Shown: positions 1-9,070, counted from the first letter of the stretch. The stretch: 58,519 bases of DNA from Nitrospirales bacterium (GCA_021604145.1 BQIX01000004.1:1-58519); one strand, 5' to 3'. Notes: generated by a model from the letters alone, not told the origin. A program made the numbers and translations.

Positions 1-160
1 TCGTGTGAATAACCTTAAACGATCCACAAAAAATACACTTGCGGCCCCGCAAAAAGTTGGCCGCACAACTAAAAACCGTGTTTCGTCCTGTACCCATGCG
101 CCTGTTCTAGCACACACTGGTTACGAAACGCCCTAATTACCAATAGTTATTTGATGCCAT

Positions 161-1555
161 ATGCGAAATGTTGCTACGGATAGTACATTTCCTTTCAACG
201 GGATTCCTTTTGATTCCTTCTGCAATTTGCTTGGTGGTGCAAGCTACGTTGATGTTTCGTTACGAGAGGATTCTGGAAACAATAATGATAGAACCCAGCC
301 CCTTCCTTCTTTGCTAATAGAACGGTTTTCCACTTCCAGACAATTTCTTTTTCCAGATCGAACCCAAGGGTCTCCGTTAGAGGTGTTGTGGTTAAAGTGG
401 CGTATGTTTGGAGAGGCTTGCACCCAGGTCGTGTCCGTCTATCAAGAATCACAACGCCCTCATTTGGGGGTATCACCTTCTTCGCTTAAAGTCTTCGTTC
501 CTAAGTCTCCAGATCCTGTACTTCCAATTCGATGGCAATTTACGGTGATTCTACGAGATCGTCAGGGCGCTGAATTATTGCAAGATACCCAGATTCCAGA
601 GACATATCAACGTCGGATATTCGTCCCTAATTATGAAATTGATGATGCATTTCAATCGCCAGAGATTACAAACTGGCCTCTCGGACGATCAGAGTTTGTG
701 ACCGCTATTTTGGATGAAATAGAGCCGGTTAAAGAATCAAAGTCACCGTCCAACATGGTGTGTAGAGGCGTGCGCTTACAGCTTCTTTCTGATTCTCTGT
801 CGTTTGCCTTATTTAGCAGTCGGGACGTGTTTCAGATTGAATTGGCTCAAGTTCCTGGTATTACCCGTTCAGTAACCATTTGGGCAGAAAAGATGGATAC
901 AGCCACGGGAAAGATGACTGTGTTCGGAGAGGCTACATTGTCTATTGCTGAATGGGAATCTTTTGAGAAATATCTAAATCGAACGTTTCCCAGGTCAAAG
1001 ATGTTGTGTTTCCGATCTTTTTCTGAAGCTTGTGATCGGCATAGCCTGGGACGTTTGTTATTTCATCTGTTGTTTCAAAATCAACAAACATTAATGAAAC
1101 GACTTGAGGCAACTCTATTAAGAGTCCGTGAGCAAGTCAAACAGTCTGCGGGGGATCGTCAGGACTCTGATGATGTACAGCAATACGATGTTCTTATGTC
1201 GACATTGAAGCGCGAGGCTGCGTACTTTTCGAAATCCGCTGTTCTCTTCGATGCCACACGATATGCTGAAAACCATCGCCCGATACCAGATCACCTGTGG
1301 AATAAGATCATCATACTTGGGTTGCAGCTAATGATTGGGCTGCCACGACTGGGGCAATCGAACATTTCAAGCGATCACGATGCTATCGAACATTATCCAG
1401 AGTGGGCGAAACTCCTTCGGGAAGTCCAACAAATTGGGGAATATCTTAATCTTGAATTGTTCGGATTCCCTCAACGCAGTCAGGATGTATTATCTGTCTG
1501 CCAGACTCTGAAACAGGAACTTCTTCATACTTCGGGGGGCCACGATGCGGTTTAA
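161..1555 (+). CDS. Unknown protein at head of FHA/eCIS control block
   Basis: I do not recognise a family for this 464-residue protein. No signal peptide or membrane segment is visible, so it is probably cytosolic. The first ~300 residues look beta-rich. Residues ~300-460 look helical and charged, with a basic stretch around 'MKRLEATLLRVREQVKQ'. Its stop overlaps the start of the next gene (FHA protein) by 11 bases, so the two are translationally coupled and probably work together. Its position directly upstream of two FHA proteins and the injection system suggests an accessory or assembly role, but that is inference from context only. Confidence 0.7.
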   Translation: MRNVATDSTFPFNGIPFDSFCNLLGGASYVDVSLREDSGNNNDRTQPLPSLLIERFSTSRQFLFPDRTQGSPLEVLWLKWRMFGEACTQVVSVYQESQRPHLGVSPSSLKVFVPKSPDPVLPIRWQFTVILRDRQGAELLQDTQIPETYQRRIFVPNYEIDDAFQSPEITNWPLGRSEFVTAILDEIEPVKESKSPSNMVCRGVRLQLLSDSLSFALFSSRDVFQIELAQVPGITRSVTIWAEKMDTATGKMTVFGEATLSIAEWESFEKYLNRTFPRSKMLCFRSFSEACDRHSLGRLLFHLLFQNQQTLMKRLEATLLRVREQVKQSAGDRQDSDDVQQYDVLMSTLKREAAYFSKSAVLFDATRYAENHRPIPDHLWNKIIILGLQLMIGLPRLGQSNISSDHDAIEHYPEWAKLLREVQQIGEYLNLELFGFPQRSQDVLSVCQTLKQELLHTSGGHDAV

Positions 1556-2150
1556 GATCATCCTTCATTCAGCTCCAGATGACTGTTCTTTGCCGGAAAC
1601 AGAGTGGAGCTTTGACCGACATGATGTATCAATTGGTAGGGGAAAGCAATGTCAGATTAAACTCGCCGATCCACGACGCCTTGTGTCATCGCACCACGCC
1701 ACGATATTTCAAAAATCTGATGAATTGACCGTCATGGACCATAGCGCGAATGGCACACAGTTGAATGACCAATGGTTAGAGAAGAATAAAGAGGCTGTAT
1801 TTCAGCTAGGAGACGTTCTTGATTGTTGTGGATTTCGTTTGCAGGTTCACCCGATTGCACTTGATGACACAGAAGAAGTATCCCCCGAGGAGTATGAACA
1901 AAAGACAGTCGCATTAACCACCATTAACCGGTTTGATTACGCCGTTGAAACATTACAACTTCAATATTGGGATGTGATGTATGACGAAGAGTCAGTAAGG
2001 CAGGGTGTTCTTCTTGGAACACTCCGAAAAGAAATTGAACAGATGGCCGTTCAAGATGCCCTACGATTTCTTCGATATGTCGAAGCGGCGTTTCCAGACG
2101 CTGAGTTTCAATGTCGTCAGATTATGGAGTTGGAGTTAACGGATATGTAA
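1545..2150 (+). CDS. FHA domain protein
   Basis: A 201-residue cytosolic protein. An FHA fold covers roughly residues 25-95, with the typical 'SIGRGKQCQI' strand, a 'SSHHATI' segment and 'NGTQLND'. FHA domains bind phosphothreonine peptides and usually read the output of Ser/Thr kinases. The C-terminal ~100 residues are acidic, helical and unassigned. It overlaps the upstream gene by 11 bases. A transmembrane Ser/Thr kinase at 39332-41548 is a possible partner by inference. In type VI systems, FHA proteins gate assembly after kinase phosphorylation; a similar switch here is plausible but unproven. Confidence 0.85.
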   Translation: MRFKIILHSAPDDCSLPETEWSFDRHDVSIGRGKQCQIKLADPRRLVSSHHATIFQKSDELTVMDHSANGTQLNDQWLEKNKEAVFQLGDVLDCCGFRLQVHPIALDDTEEVSPEEYEQKTVALTTINRFDYAVETLQLQYWDVMYDEESVRQGVLLGTLRKEIEQMAVQDALRFLRYVEAAFPDAEFQCRQIMELELTDM

Positions 2151-2260
2151 CCGTGCTGCGGAAGCACTCTCGGACGTGAATGGCTGACTGGGAAACGACA
2201 CCTTTGCGAAGTGCCTCCATGGTTGTTTGTTCATAGTATGATCTTTCGAGGATTTTGATT

Positions 2261-3967
2261 ATGGATGATGAAAAGACGATCTTATTGTCGTCTCTCTCGC
2301 CTCTGAGCGTGCACGTCGAGAAGGGTCAGACGGACCAACATGACTATGAATTTTCATCGTCATTTCAAGTTGGGCGATCGCTGGACTGTGATGTTCGAGT
2401 GAACGACAAGATTGTCAGCAAACATCATGTTGAGTTTCATTTTGAAAATGGCGGGTGGTGGATCAGAGACCTGGAAAGCACAAATGGCACATTTCTGAAT
2501 GGGGTCCCAGTAGCGAGCGGAGCACTTCAAAATTCATCAAGGATCGAGTTAGGACAAGGTGGACCTGTATTGCTCATCTCTGTCCTTGATCGAGAGAGTG
2601 GACAACCCATCACTCCTCCTATTCGCCTCGAGAACTCAAGGAAAAGTAGGAGTCAGACCTCAGTGGAGCCTATCGGCACCTCTGCGACCACCGTGTCGGA
2701 GCCACCCAAGAAGGATGTCGTCTCTCAGCGAGATCCTTCGTCAAGCTTTAAGGCAACAGCACATGACCAGCCGTCTTCTCGAGAACCTAGCTTTGGTACT
2801 GATACTGGATGGTATGCGGGTATACGAAAATCGTTTTGGCAGTTCTTGAACAATATACGCTTCCCACGTGTCTGGTCTTTTTTCAGGAAAAAGGCGCAGG
2901 CAAGACCAGGTCAATTTACCCGCAGCATTCAAGACATTCTTGAGGAGGAAGCGAAACTAACTAAGGGAGGAAAAGTCGATCGACTCCGACATGCGGCACA
3001 GAGTCTTCATCAACGACGATCACGAAAGTATCTGGTTACCATAGGGTTTCTTCTCTGCTTTTCGGTGGCGCTATACGCCGTAAACGAGTATCAGCGTATG
3101 CGGGATGCTGAGGAAATGTTCTATGCAATTAAAGCGATGGAGATTAAAGTTGGCATGTTAGAAGAAAAAATTAAGGGACAGATGTCATTGAAAGAGCGTC
3201 AGGCCTTTCAACAGCAACGTCAAGAGATACAGGCGAATTTTGATGATTACGATGAGCGAATTAAAAAGTTGGGCATTTTGGATTTAAAGGAAGATGATCT
3301 GCTTATTGTCAAGATGGCAAGGCTTTTTGGTGAATGTGAGATCGGCATGCCTGAGGATTTCATCAAAGAGGTAAAAAAGTATATAGGCTATTGGAAGTCA
3401 AGTCCTCGGTTGACCAACGCGCTACAAATGGCAAGCAAACGCGGTTATACACAGACGATCATTCGGGAAATGCGTGCTCAAAACATGCCTCAACATTTTT
3501 TTTATTTAGCGCTGCAGGAGAGCAACTTTGATCCAAAGGCTGTTGGTCCAAAAACGAGAGTAGGTATTGCCAAAGGGCCATGGCAGTTTATGCCTAAAAC
3601 TGCGGCTGAGTATGGGTTGAAAATGGGTCCATTGGTTTCCTATCGAAAATTTGATCCTCAAGACGATCGACACAACTTTTTGAAATCAACGAGGGCAGCG
3701 GCTCGACATATTAAACATCTATACAACACTAAGGCCCAAGGTTCGGGAATGAATATCATAGCTTCCTACAATGTGGGTGAAGGGTATATGGGCAAGTTAA
3801 TCAGCAAAATGCCACGTAATCCACGGGAACGAAATTTTTGGAAGTTATTGAAGAATCACAAAATTCCAAGAGAAACATATGACTATGTGTTCTACATTTT
3901 TTCGGCAGCCGTCATTGGAGAAAATCCTCGCCTTTTTGGTTTTGATTTTAACCGACCACTAGCATAG
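2261..3967 (+). CDS. FHA - transmembrane - lytic transglycosylase fusion
   Basis: A 568-residue protein. The ATG at 2261 is preferred over the TTG two codons earlier because a GAGGA ribosome site sits just upstream. An FHA domain covers residues ~20-110 ('VGRSLDCDVRV', 'SKHHVEF', 'STNGTFLNG'). A basic, low-complexity linker follows, then one membrane segment at ~256-276 ('YLVTIGFLLCFSVALYAV'), a coiled-coil-like stretch, and a C-terminal SLT/MltD-like lysozyme fold. The catalytic Glu lies in 'ALQESNFDP' (about residue 420), followed by 'GPWQFMPKTA' and 'ASYNVGEGY'. The topology predicts a cytosolic phosphothreonine reader and a periplasmic peptidoglycan-cutting domain. It probably opens the wall for assembly or release of the adjacent injection system (inference). 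Confidence 0.85.
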   Translation: MDDEKTILLSSLSPLSVHVEKGQTDQHDYEFSSSFQVGRSLDCDVRVNDKIVSKHHVEFHFENGGWWIRDLESTNGTFLNGVPVASGALQNSSRIELGQGGPVLLISVLDRESGQPITPPIRLENSRKSRSQTSVEPIGTSATTVSEPPKKDVVSQRDPSSSFKATAHDQPSSREPSFGTDTGWYAGIRKSFWQFLNNIRFPRVWSFFRKKAQARPGQFTRSIQDILEEEAKLTKGGKVDRLRHAAQSLHQRRSRKYLVTIGFLLCFSVALYAVNEYQRMRDAEEMFYAIKAMEIKVGMLEEKIKGQMSLKERQAFQQQRQEIQANFDDYDERIKKLGILDLKEDDLLIVKMARLFGECEIGMPEDFIKEVKKYIGYWKSSPRLTNALQMASKRGYTQTIIREMRAQNMPQHFFYLALQESNFDPKAVGPKTRVGIAKGPWQFMPKTAAEYGLKMGPLVSYRKFDPQDDRHNFLKSTRAAARHIKHLYNTKAQGSGMNIIASYNVGEGYMGKLISKMPRNPRERNFWKLLKNHKIPRETYDYVFYIFSAAVIGENPRLFGFDFNRPLA

Positions 3968-4014
3968 CTCAATCCACGATCTCTCAAAATCTAATAGTAT
4001 AGAAAGCTTCTTGC

Positions 4015-4034
4015 CTGTATCTGATCAGATACAG
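4015..4034. promoter_or_regulatory. Perfect 20-bp palindrome (operator or hairpin)
   Basis: CTGTATCTGATCAGATACAG is a perfect palindrome about 50 bases after the lytic transglycosylase stop and about 160 bases before the sigma54 promoter of the next gene. It could be a dimer-binding site, such as an activator upstream site, or an 8-bp hairpin with a GATC loop. A short T-run follows after nine bases, so weak terminator function is also possible. Confidence 0.5.
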
Positions 4035-4093
4035 CGTGTTATCTTTTTAGATACTTTACATTCGTCTATTATTGAATAAATTTGTAAGGTCCA

Positions 4094-4109
4094 AAACCAC
4101 AAGTGGTTT
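4094..4109. promoter_or_regulatory. Inverted repeat, candidate enhancer for sigma54 activator
   Basis: AAACCAC-AA-GTGGTTT is a perfect 7-bp inverted repeat. Its centre lies about 85 bases upstream of the transcription start predicted from the -24/-12 element at 4162. That is the usual distance for a Fis-type enhancer-binding protein, so it may be the autoregulatory site of the downstream activator. I infer this from spacing and symmetry only. Confidence 0.45.
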
Positions 4110-4161
4110 AAATAAAAGAACATTGTAGAGGAAGGTTTTACTGAAACAATAAAATAGACGC

Positions 4162-4177
4162 TGGTGTATAATTTGCA
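4162..4177 (+). promoter_or_regulatory. Sigma54 (-24/-12) promoter
   Basis: TGGTGTATAATTTGCA has the invariant GG, exactly ten bases, then GC within TTGCA. It fits the RpoN consensus well. The start codon of the sigma54 activator follows 34 bases downstream, so the activator gene is probably itself sigma54-dependent and perhaps self-activated. Confidence 0.65.
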
Positions 4178-4210
4178 GAATTTTTATTAAACTCTAAAGG
4201 AAATTTTTCC

Positions 4211-5608
4211 ATGGATTGGATAAACATTTTTGAACTAGGAAGGTCAACGAATGGATGTACGAAGAATATCAGTGCAGATATCCATGAACTGCTAGCAAGT
4301 GACTTCCCTTATACAAAGATTCATGAATTCCAATCGGTCCGCCAGTGTCTTAATGCATCGTCTAACCCTGACGTAGTCATACTGGCTATTCCGCAGAATC
4401 AGACACAAACCAGTTTGCTGGAAGAGGTCAAGGAGATGTGGGCACAGACGCCAATTCTTGGGATTGTCTGTACCGAAAACATTCTCAATAGTTCAGTTTC
4501 ATCAACCACACTTCAACAATTTGAGGATCTTTTATTCTGCCCTCTGCAAAAAACGGCAGGTGTGCTGACAATCAGAAGAGTACTGCAAAATAGACATGTA
4601 TCTCAGAAACGAAAGATTTCTCCTTCCGTTAAGCGAATCATGCCCAATAGACCTCTTATCGGGATGAGTCCAGCTTTTCGCAAAGTTATGGAGAAGATCT
4701 CCTGTATTGCGAGTACTGATGCAACTGTTTTGATCACGGGAGAAACGGGTACGGGGAAGGAACTCTTTGCACGTGCCATTCATTACGATAGTCCGAGGAG
4801 TGATAAACCGTTTGTTCCAATCAATTGTGGAGCTCTCCCAGACCACCTGTTTGAAAACGAGTTCTTTGGGCATTGCAAAGGTGCGTTCACAGATGCTGGG
4901 GAGGCCCAAAAAGGCCTTATCCACGAAGCTGAAGGGGGAACTCTCTTTTTGGATGAAATTGACACGTTGAGTCATTCCGCACAAATCAAGCTTCTCAGAT
5001 TCATGCAGGAAAAAGAGTTCCGCCCACTTGGGTCATCAAAGAGTTTTTACGCCAACATTAGAATTATTGCTGCGACGAATGCCGCTGTCGAGGGATTAGT
5101 GGAAACAAATCGATTTCGTATGGATTTATATTATCGATTAAACGACTTAGCACTTCATCTTGCTCCGCTGCGGGAAAGAATCGAAGATATTCCACTACTT
5201 GCGAATCATTTTGTCGAGCTATATACAAAGCAGTACCAAAAACCTCCAGTCACAATTTCAGTTGAAGGAATGCGTAAATTGCTGGCCTGTTTATGGCCGG
5301 GCAATGTGCGTGAACTCGAAGCTGTCATCAAACGCGAGATCATTTTAACGTCCAATGCTGAATTAAGCTTTAAAGAAGATAATCGGGTCATGTTGTCAAC
5401 AGTGCACAGAACACATGAGTCCTTTCAAAAGAAGAAAACAGTAATCATAAACGATTTTGAAGCAGACTTTTTAAAAAGTCTCTTGCAACAGCATCAAGGG
5501 AATGTGTCACATGCAGCGAAAGCGGCAGGAAAAGAACGCCGTTCCTTTCAACGTCTTCTCCGGAAACACAATATCGATAGAAGCCAGTACCTTGTGTCAA
5601 ATATATAA
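4211..5608 (+). CDS. Sigma54-dependent transcriptional activator
   Basis: A 465-residue NtrC-family enhancer-binding protein. Residues 1-~125 resemble a receiver domain, but I see no convincing acidic pocket or phospho-acceptor Asp, so its input may be unusual. The AAA+ domain spans ~150-375, with Walker A 'GETGTGKE', the sigma54-contact loop reading GAFTDA instead of GAFTGA, Walker B 'GGTLFLDEID' and 'LWPGNVREL'. A Fis-type helix-turn-helix occupies the C-terminus ('GNVSHAAKAAGKERRSFQRL'). It lies between the control block and the structural operon and is the obvious candidate regulator of the injection system. It has its own sigma54 promoter at 4162. Confidence 0.93.
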   Translation: MDWINIFELGRSTNGCTKNISADIHELLASDFPYTKIHEFQSVRQCLNASSNPDVVILAIPQNQTQTSLLEEVKEMWAQTPILGIVCTENILNSSVSSTTLQQFEDLLFCPLQKTAGVLTIRRVLQNRHVSQKRKISPSVKRIMPNRPLIGMSPAFRKVMEKISCIASTDATVLITGETGTGKELFARAIHYDSPRSDKPFVPINCGALPDHLFENEFFGHCKGAFTDAGEAQKGLIHEAEGGTLFLDEIDTLSHSAQIKLLRFMQEKEFRPLGSSKSFYANIRIIAATNAAVEGLVETNRFRMDLYYRLNDLALHLAPLRERIEDIPLLANHFVELYTKQYQKPPVTISVEGMRKLLACLWPGNVRELEAVIKREIILTSNAELSFKEDNRVMLSTVHRTHESFQKKKTVIINDFEADFLKSLLQQHQGNVSHAAKAAGKERRSFQRLLRKHNIDRSQYLVSNI

Positions 5609-5679
5609 TAACTGATCTACCTCTCTGTCCTTCCAACGTTAGCGATCATACGTCAGTGTGAAATCTGTGGTCCACGACG

Positions 5680-5698
5680 TGAGGGTATCTCTCCCTCA
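5680..5698. terminator. Hairpin after activator gene
   Basis: TGAGGG-tatctct-CCCTCA forms a 6-bp stem 72 bases after the activator stop. No T-run follows at once, so terminator function is uncertain; it may only stabilise the transcript end. Confidence 0.3.
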
Positions 5699-5782
5699 GA
5701 AGTCTTAAACAAAAGTTTATTATCGATTTTGATATGCGTATGGCATGTTGTAGACCCATATCGCCACTGCGCAACTGTGCAA

Positions 5783-5813
5783 AATAGTGCGGTAAATGAG
5801 CCGCATTATTTTT
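5783..5813 (+). terminator. Hairpin plus T-run between activator and eCIS operon
   Basis: AATAGTGCGG-taaatgag-CCGCATTATT can form a ten-pair stem with one G-T pair, followed directly by TTT. It resembles an intrinsic terminator that would separate the activator transcript from the structural operon, or an attenuator within a long leader. The gap 5609-5902 holds nothing else except a weak GG-N10-GC element at 5860-5873. Confidence 0.45.
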
Positions 5814-5859
5814 GTGCATAAAACATTATGATTTTTGTAAAACGTTAGGGAGCATGTGA

Positions 5860-5873
5860 GGTAAGCGTACCGC
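5860..5873 (+). promoter_or_regulatory. Weak sigma54-like element before eCIS operon
   Basis: GG at 5860, ten bases, then GC at 5872, about 30 bases upstream of the first structural-operon gene. Only the invariant dinucleotides match; the flanking TGGCA and TTGCA consensus is poor. It is listed because a sigma54 activator sits next door. Confidence 0.2.
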
Positions 5874-5902
5874 ATCTGATTATTGCGACTCTTACCATAC
5901 AC

Positions 5903-6298
5903 TTGATTTTTCAGAATAAACCTAAAGAAGCAGAATGGTATTTCATTTGCACTCTTAGTAAACGTGATGTGGGGAAGGGAATCAAAGTGGTGGGCGTGGA
6001 AAAAATCCCCAGGCATTTGCAAAAAACAGTGACAGGAATAGTCTGCTATCTCATCGAGAATCCAAATGCAAAAGACACAGAAAGTGGTGTGCAACGGTGG
6101 TGGTTAGACGAAAAACATTCTCAAGGATATGCGCAAGAAGCGTTAGATTGGTTAGTTCAAAGAAACTGGGTGACAGTAAGAGATACAGGAGTATCGAAAC
6201 GACTCTATGGCTTGAACAAAACCCAACTTGAAGCTATGCAGAATTTCCTTAGGACTACTGAGAAACTTATTGAAAATCACAATGATGAAGATCGTTGA
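5903..6298 (+). CDS. Winged-helix-like small protein, eCIS-associated
   Basis: A 131-residue protein. The only possible start near the open-frame beginning is a TTG, with no strong ribosome site, so the start is uncertain. Residues ~45-115 contain a conserved-looking pattern ('CYLIENPNAKDTESG', 'RWWL', 'EALDWLVQRNWV', 'LYGLN') that reads like a winged-helix fold. I recall similar small proteins at the start of other contractile injection operons, but cannot name the family. It overlaps the next gene's ATG by 17 bases, so it is co-translated with the DUF4255 protein. DNA binding is not shown. Confidence 0.65.
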   Translation: MIFQNKPKEAEWYFICTLSKRDVGKGIKVVGVEKIPRHLQKTVTGIVCYLIENPNAKDTESGVQRWWLDEKHSQGYAQEALDWLVQRNWVTVRDTGVSKRLYGLNKTQLEAMQNFLRTTEKLIENHNDEDR

Positions 6299-7055
6299 TC
6301 AACAAGAAGACCAAGAAGCATTTAGCCGTGATGGAACTCGTATACATTCCCATCAATACGAGGAATCTCGAACAGATGCTCTGAGTAAAATTGTGCATCA
6401 GAGTCGTATGCCAGTATCTAAAGACCCAACGACAATTATGTTAGACGGAATGGGAGGCTTTACCATATGCCTGATCACTGCATCCATCACGAATGTCTTA
6501 GAGAACGGACTTGTCGCGGCGCGCATGAGCGAACTCATTGGTGATGTGAGTGTTACGGCACTATCGCCAGACCGTGTCACAGTCAGTGACGACGATCAGA
6601 GCCGACTGAATGTCTTTCTCTATCGAGTATCACCCAATTTAGGAATTCGAAAACCTTCAAAAATTGCAGATACGAATGTTTCAGTACCAACATTTGTTCT
6701 CGATCTCTCTTACCTGATTACTGCATATGGCGCGCAGGACTTTCATACGGAAATTCTATTGGGGTACACCATGCAAAAGATGGCGCAGATACCCATGATC
6801 TCATCGTCGATGTTTCAAGACGTCATTAATGTAAAGGGGCGGAGCAACCGGAGTGTGTTTGCTAGCGGTCTCATCAAGCAATGGACAAGCAAAAATGCAA
6901 AAACCTGGGACTCAGTGAAGGTGACACCACAATTTGTAAACACCGAAGAAATGTCAAGATTATGGTCGGCGTTGCAAGATCGTTTTCGACCCTCAGTGGT
7001 TTACCAAGTGTCGGGAGTAAAAATTTATGGACAAGAGCAGCAGGAATGCACATGA
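6282..7055 (+). CDS. DUF4255 (Pvc16-like) protein, first copy
   Basis: A 257-residue DUF4255-family protein. Members are tube-terminating or cap-like subunits (Afp16/Pvc16 relatives) at the distal end of contractile injection particles. The family core begins about residue 55 ('GGFTICLITASITNVLENGL') and includes 'RLNVFLYRVSPNLGIR' and 'VLDLSYLITAYG'. The ~50-residue charged N-terminal extension is unusual, so a later start (ATG at 6438) is possible. I chose 6282 because it follows the upstream stop with overlap. Its stop overlaps the ATPase start (ATGA at 7052). It differs strongly from the second DUF4255 copy at 11429. Confidence 0.85.
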   Translation: MMKIVDQQEDQEAFSRDGTRIHSHQYEESRTDALSKIVHQSRMPVSKDPTTIMLDGMGGFTICLITASITNVLENGLVAARMSELIGDVSVTALSPDRVTVSDDDQSRLNVFLYRVSPNLGIRKPSKIADTNVSVPTFVLDLSYLITAYGAQDFHTEILLGYTMQKMAQIPMISSSMFQDVINVKGRSNRSVFASGLIKQWTSKNAKTWDSVKVTPQFVNTEEMSRLWSALQDRFRPSVVYQVSGVKIYGQEQQECT

Positions 7056-9070
7056 CAACGACTGGAATGTCAAAAGTAGAAGTCTGGCAACAGGATAATA
7101 AGGCTCATCTGGGTCAGGCAATAGGTGAAGTACGAGAGATCCTCATCCAGCATAGCAAACTAAGAGAGCAGATACCGTCGGAGGTGACAGGGAGGTTGGG
7201 TGCTAACTTGATTGCTCCAACGGAAGCCGTAAATCAGAAGATTGAACAAACGTCATCAATGGCCCTCGAGAAACTCTGTCATTTGTTTGGGCTGTCATCG
7301 TTTGAGCGAGCCACACTTTTACTCTGTGTTGGGGTGGAATTGGAGCCAACAATCGCAGGATTGTGTGCAGAGTCACAGGGGACCTTGCAACAGGGGGTTC
7401 CAAACTTTGGGTTAGCATTAGCTGCGTTTCCCAACGCTCATTGGAGTGCGGTTACGCCAGGAGGTCCACTTCGGCATTGGCGTCTTATAGAACTCGGGTC
7501 TGGTCAAAGCCTTATCACGAGACCGCTTCGTATCGATGAGCGCATTCTCCATTACCTCACAGGGCTATCACAGTTGGATGAACGCTTGACGGGCATGGTT
7601 GAGCCCGTTACGGGACAGCCCAGTCTCTGCGTATCACATCAACAAGTAGCTGATCAAATCGTCAGACTCTGGAGCTACGAAAACACACGTCTCATGCGTC
7701 CAGTTATACAACTTACAGGAGATTGCATGATGGAAAAGCGGGCTGCGGCCTTAACAGCGTGTCATGCACTAGGTCTGAAATTGGGGTTCATGTCAGCAGA
7801 TGCAATTCCAACTAACATTATTGAACTTGATTCGTTCATTCGGCTTTGGGAGCGGGAGGTCGTCCTAACAGGGTGCGCCCTTTACCTTGACTGTGGAGAA
7901 CTTGACGTGTTGGATCACGGTCGAATGGCAGTCGTGACACGTATGTTTGATCGTTGTCGAGGGTTTCTCTTCGTTGGAAATCGAGAGCGACGGCAAATTG
8001 GCATACGCCCAGCCATTACGCTTGAGGTGAACAAACCAAATATTCCTGAGCAACGCCATGAATGGCAAATGGCGTTAGGAGAGAGTGCTGCTCAACTTAA
8101 TGGACAACTAGACCACGTGGTCTCGCAGTTTCATTTAGGAAGTCAATCGATCAGAACGGCCGCGCAAGATGCACTTGGGCGCGTGAACGAAACTCACGGT
8201 CGCGCACTAGACCATGAGCTCTGGGAAGCCTGTCGAGCTCAAGCACGACCCCGATTAGATGATCTTGGACAACGACTCGAATCCGGCTCCGGGTGGGACG
8301 ATCTGGTTTTGCCGCGTTCACAGAAATATATATTACGTGATATCGCTGCGCAAACCCGACAGCGTGCGACAGTCTATGAACGATGGGGATTTGGTGGTAA
8401 GGGAGGGAGAGGTCTTGGGATTACCGTATTGTTTGCTGGTGCAAGTGGGACAGGTAAGACAATGGCAGCCGAAGTATTAGCGAATGAGCTTCATCTCGAT
8501 GTCTATCGCATTGACCTTTCAGCCATGGTGAGCAAATACATTGGGGAGACAGAAAAAAATCTTCGTCGTGTCTTTGACGCAGCAGAGGAAGGTGGTGTGA
8601 TCCTTTTATTCGATGAAGCAGATGCCCTATTCGGCAAACGAAGTGAAGTGCAAGATAGTCATGATCGCTACGCCAACATTGAAGTCAGCTATCTCTTGCA
8701 ACGCATGGAAAGTTATCAGGGGTTAGCCATCCTGACCACGAATCTCAAAAGTGCATTAGACCAAGCCTTTTTGAGGCGGTTGCGGTTCATTGTGCAATTT
8801 CCATTTCCAGACACAGCTCAACGAACGGAAATGTGGCGCAGAGTCTTTCCTGAACAGACACCGACGGACGAACTTGAGGCTGGGAAGTTAGCGCAGCTCA
8901 ATGTAGCAGGAGGTAACATCAAAAGCATTGCTTTGAATGCAGCGTTTCTGGCAGCGAATGATGGGCAGTCAGTTGGGATGCGTCATGTGCTCGCTGCTGC
9001 ACAAAGTGAATATGACAAACTTCAAAAACCACTTACTGATGTGGAAATTAAAGGCTGGGTCGTATGCTAA
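7052..9070 (+). CDS. AAA+ ATPase (Pvc15/Afp15-like)
   Basis: A 672-residue eCIS ATPase. The start is set at the ATG that overlaps the previous stop as ATGA; the frame stays open further upstream inside the preceding gene. The N-terminal ~430 residues are a family-typical helical region. The C-terminal AAA+ module has Walker A 'GASGTGKT' (~residue 465), Walker B 'LLFDEADALFG' (~520), a sensor region 'ILTTNLKSALDQAF' and arginine finger 'LRRLRF'. Related proteins are needed for eCIS function and are proposed to load cargo or assist assembly; they are not ClpV-like sheath recyclers. It lies directly before two cargo candidates, which fits a loading role. Confidence 0.93.
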   Translation: MTTTGMSKVEVWQQDNKAHLGQAIGEVREILIQHSKLREQIPSEVTGRLGANLIAPTEAVNQKIEQTSSMALEKLCHLFGLSSFERATLLLCVGVELEPTIAGLCAESQGTLQQGVPNFGLALAAFPNAHWSAVTPGGPLRHWRLIELGSGQSLITRPLRIDERILHYLTGLSQLDERLTGMVEPVTGQPSLCVSHQQVADQIVRLWSYENTRLMRPVIQLTGDCMMEKRAAALTACHALGLKLGFMSADAIPTNIIELDSFIRLWEREVVLTGCALYLDCGELDVLDHGRMAVVTRMFDRCRGFLFVGNRERRQIGIRPAITLEVNKPNIPEQRHEWQMALGESAAQLNGQLDHVVSQFHLGSQSIRTAAQDALGRVNETHGRALDHELWEACRAQARPRLDDLGQRLESGSGWDDLVLPRSQKYILRDIAAQTRQRATVYERWGFGGKGGRGLGITVLFAGASGTGKTMAAEVLANELHLDVYRIDLSAMVSKYIGETEKNLRRVFDAAEEGGVILLFDEADALFGKRSEVQDSHDRYANIEVSYLLQRMESYQGLAILTTNLKSALDQAFLRRLRFIVQFPFPDTAQRTEMWRRVFPEQTPTDELEAGKLAQLNVAGGNIKSIALNAAFLAANDGQSVGMRHVLAAAQSEYDKLQKPLTDVEIKGWVVC

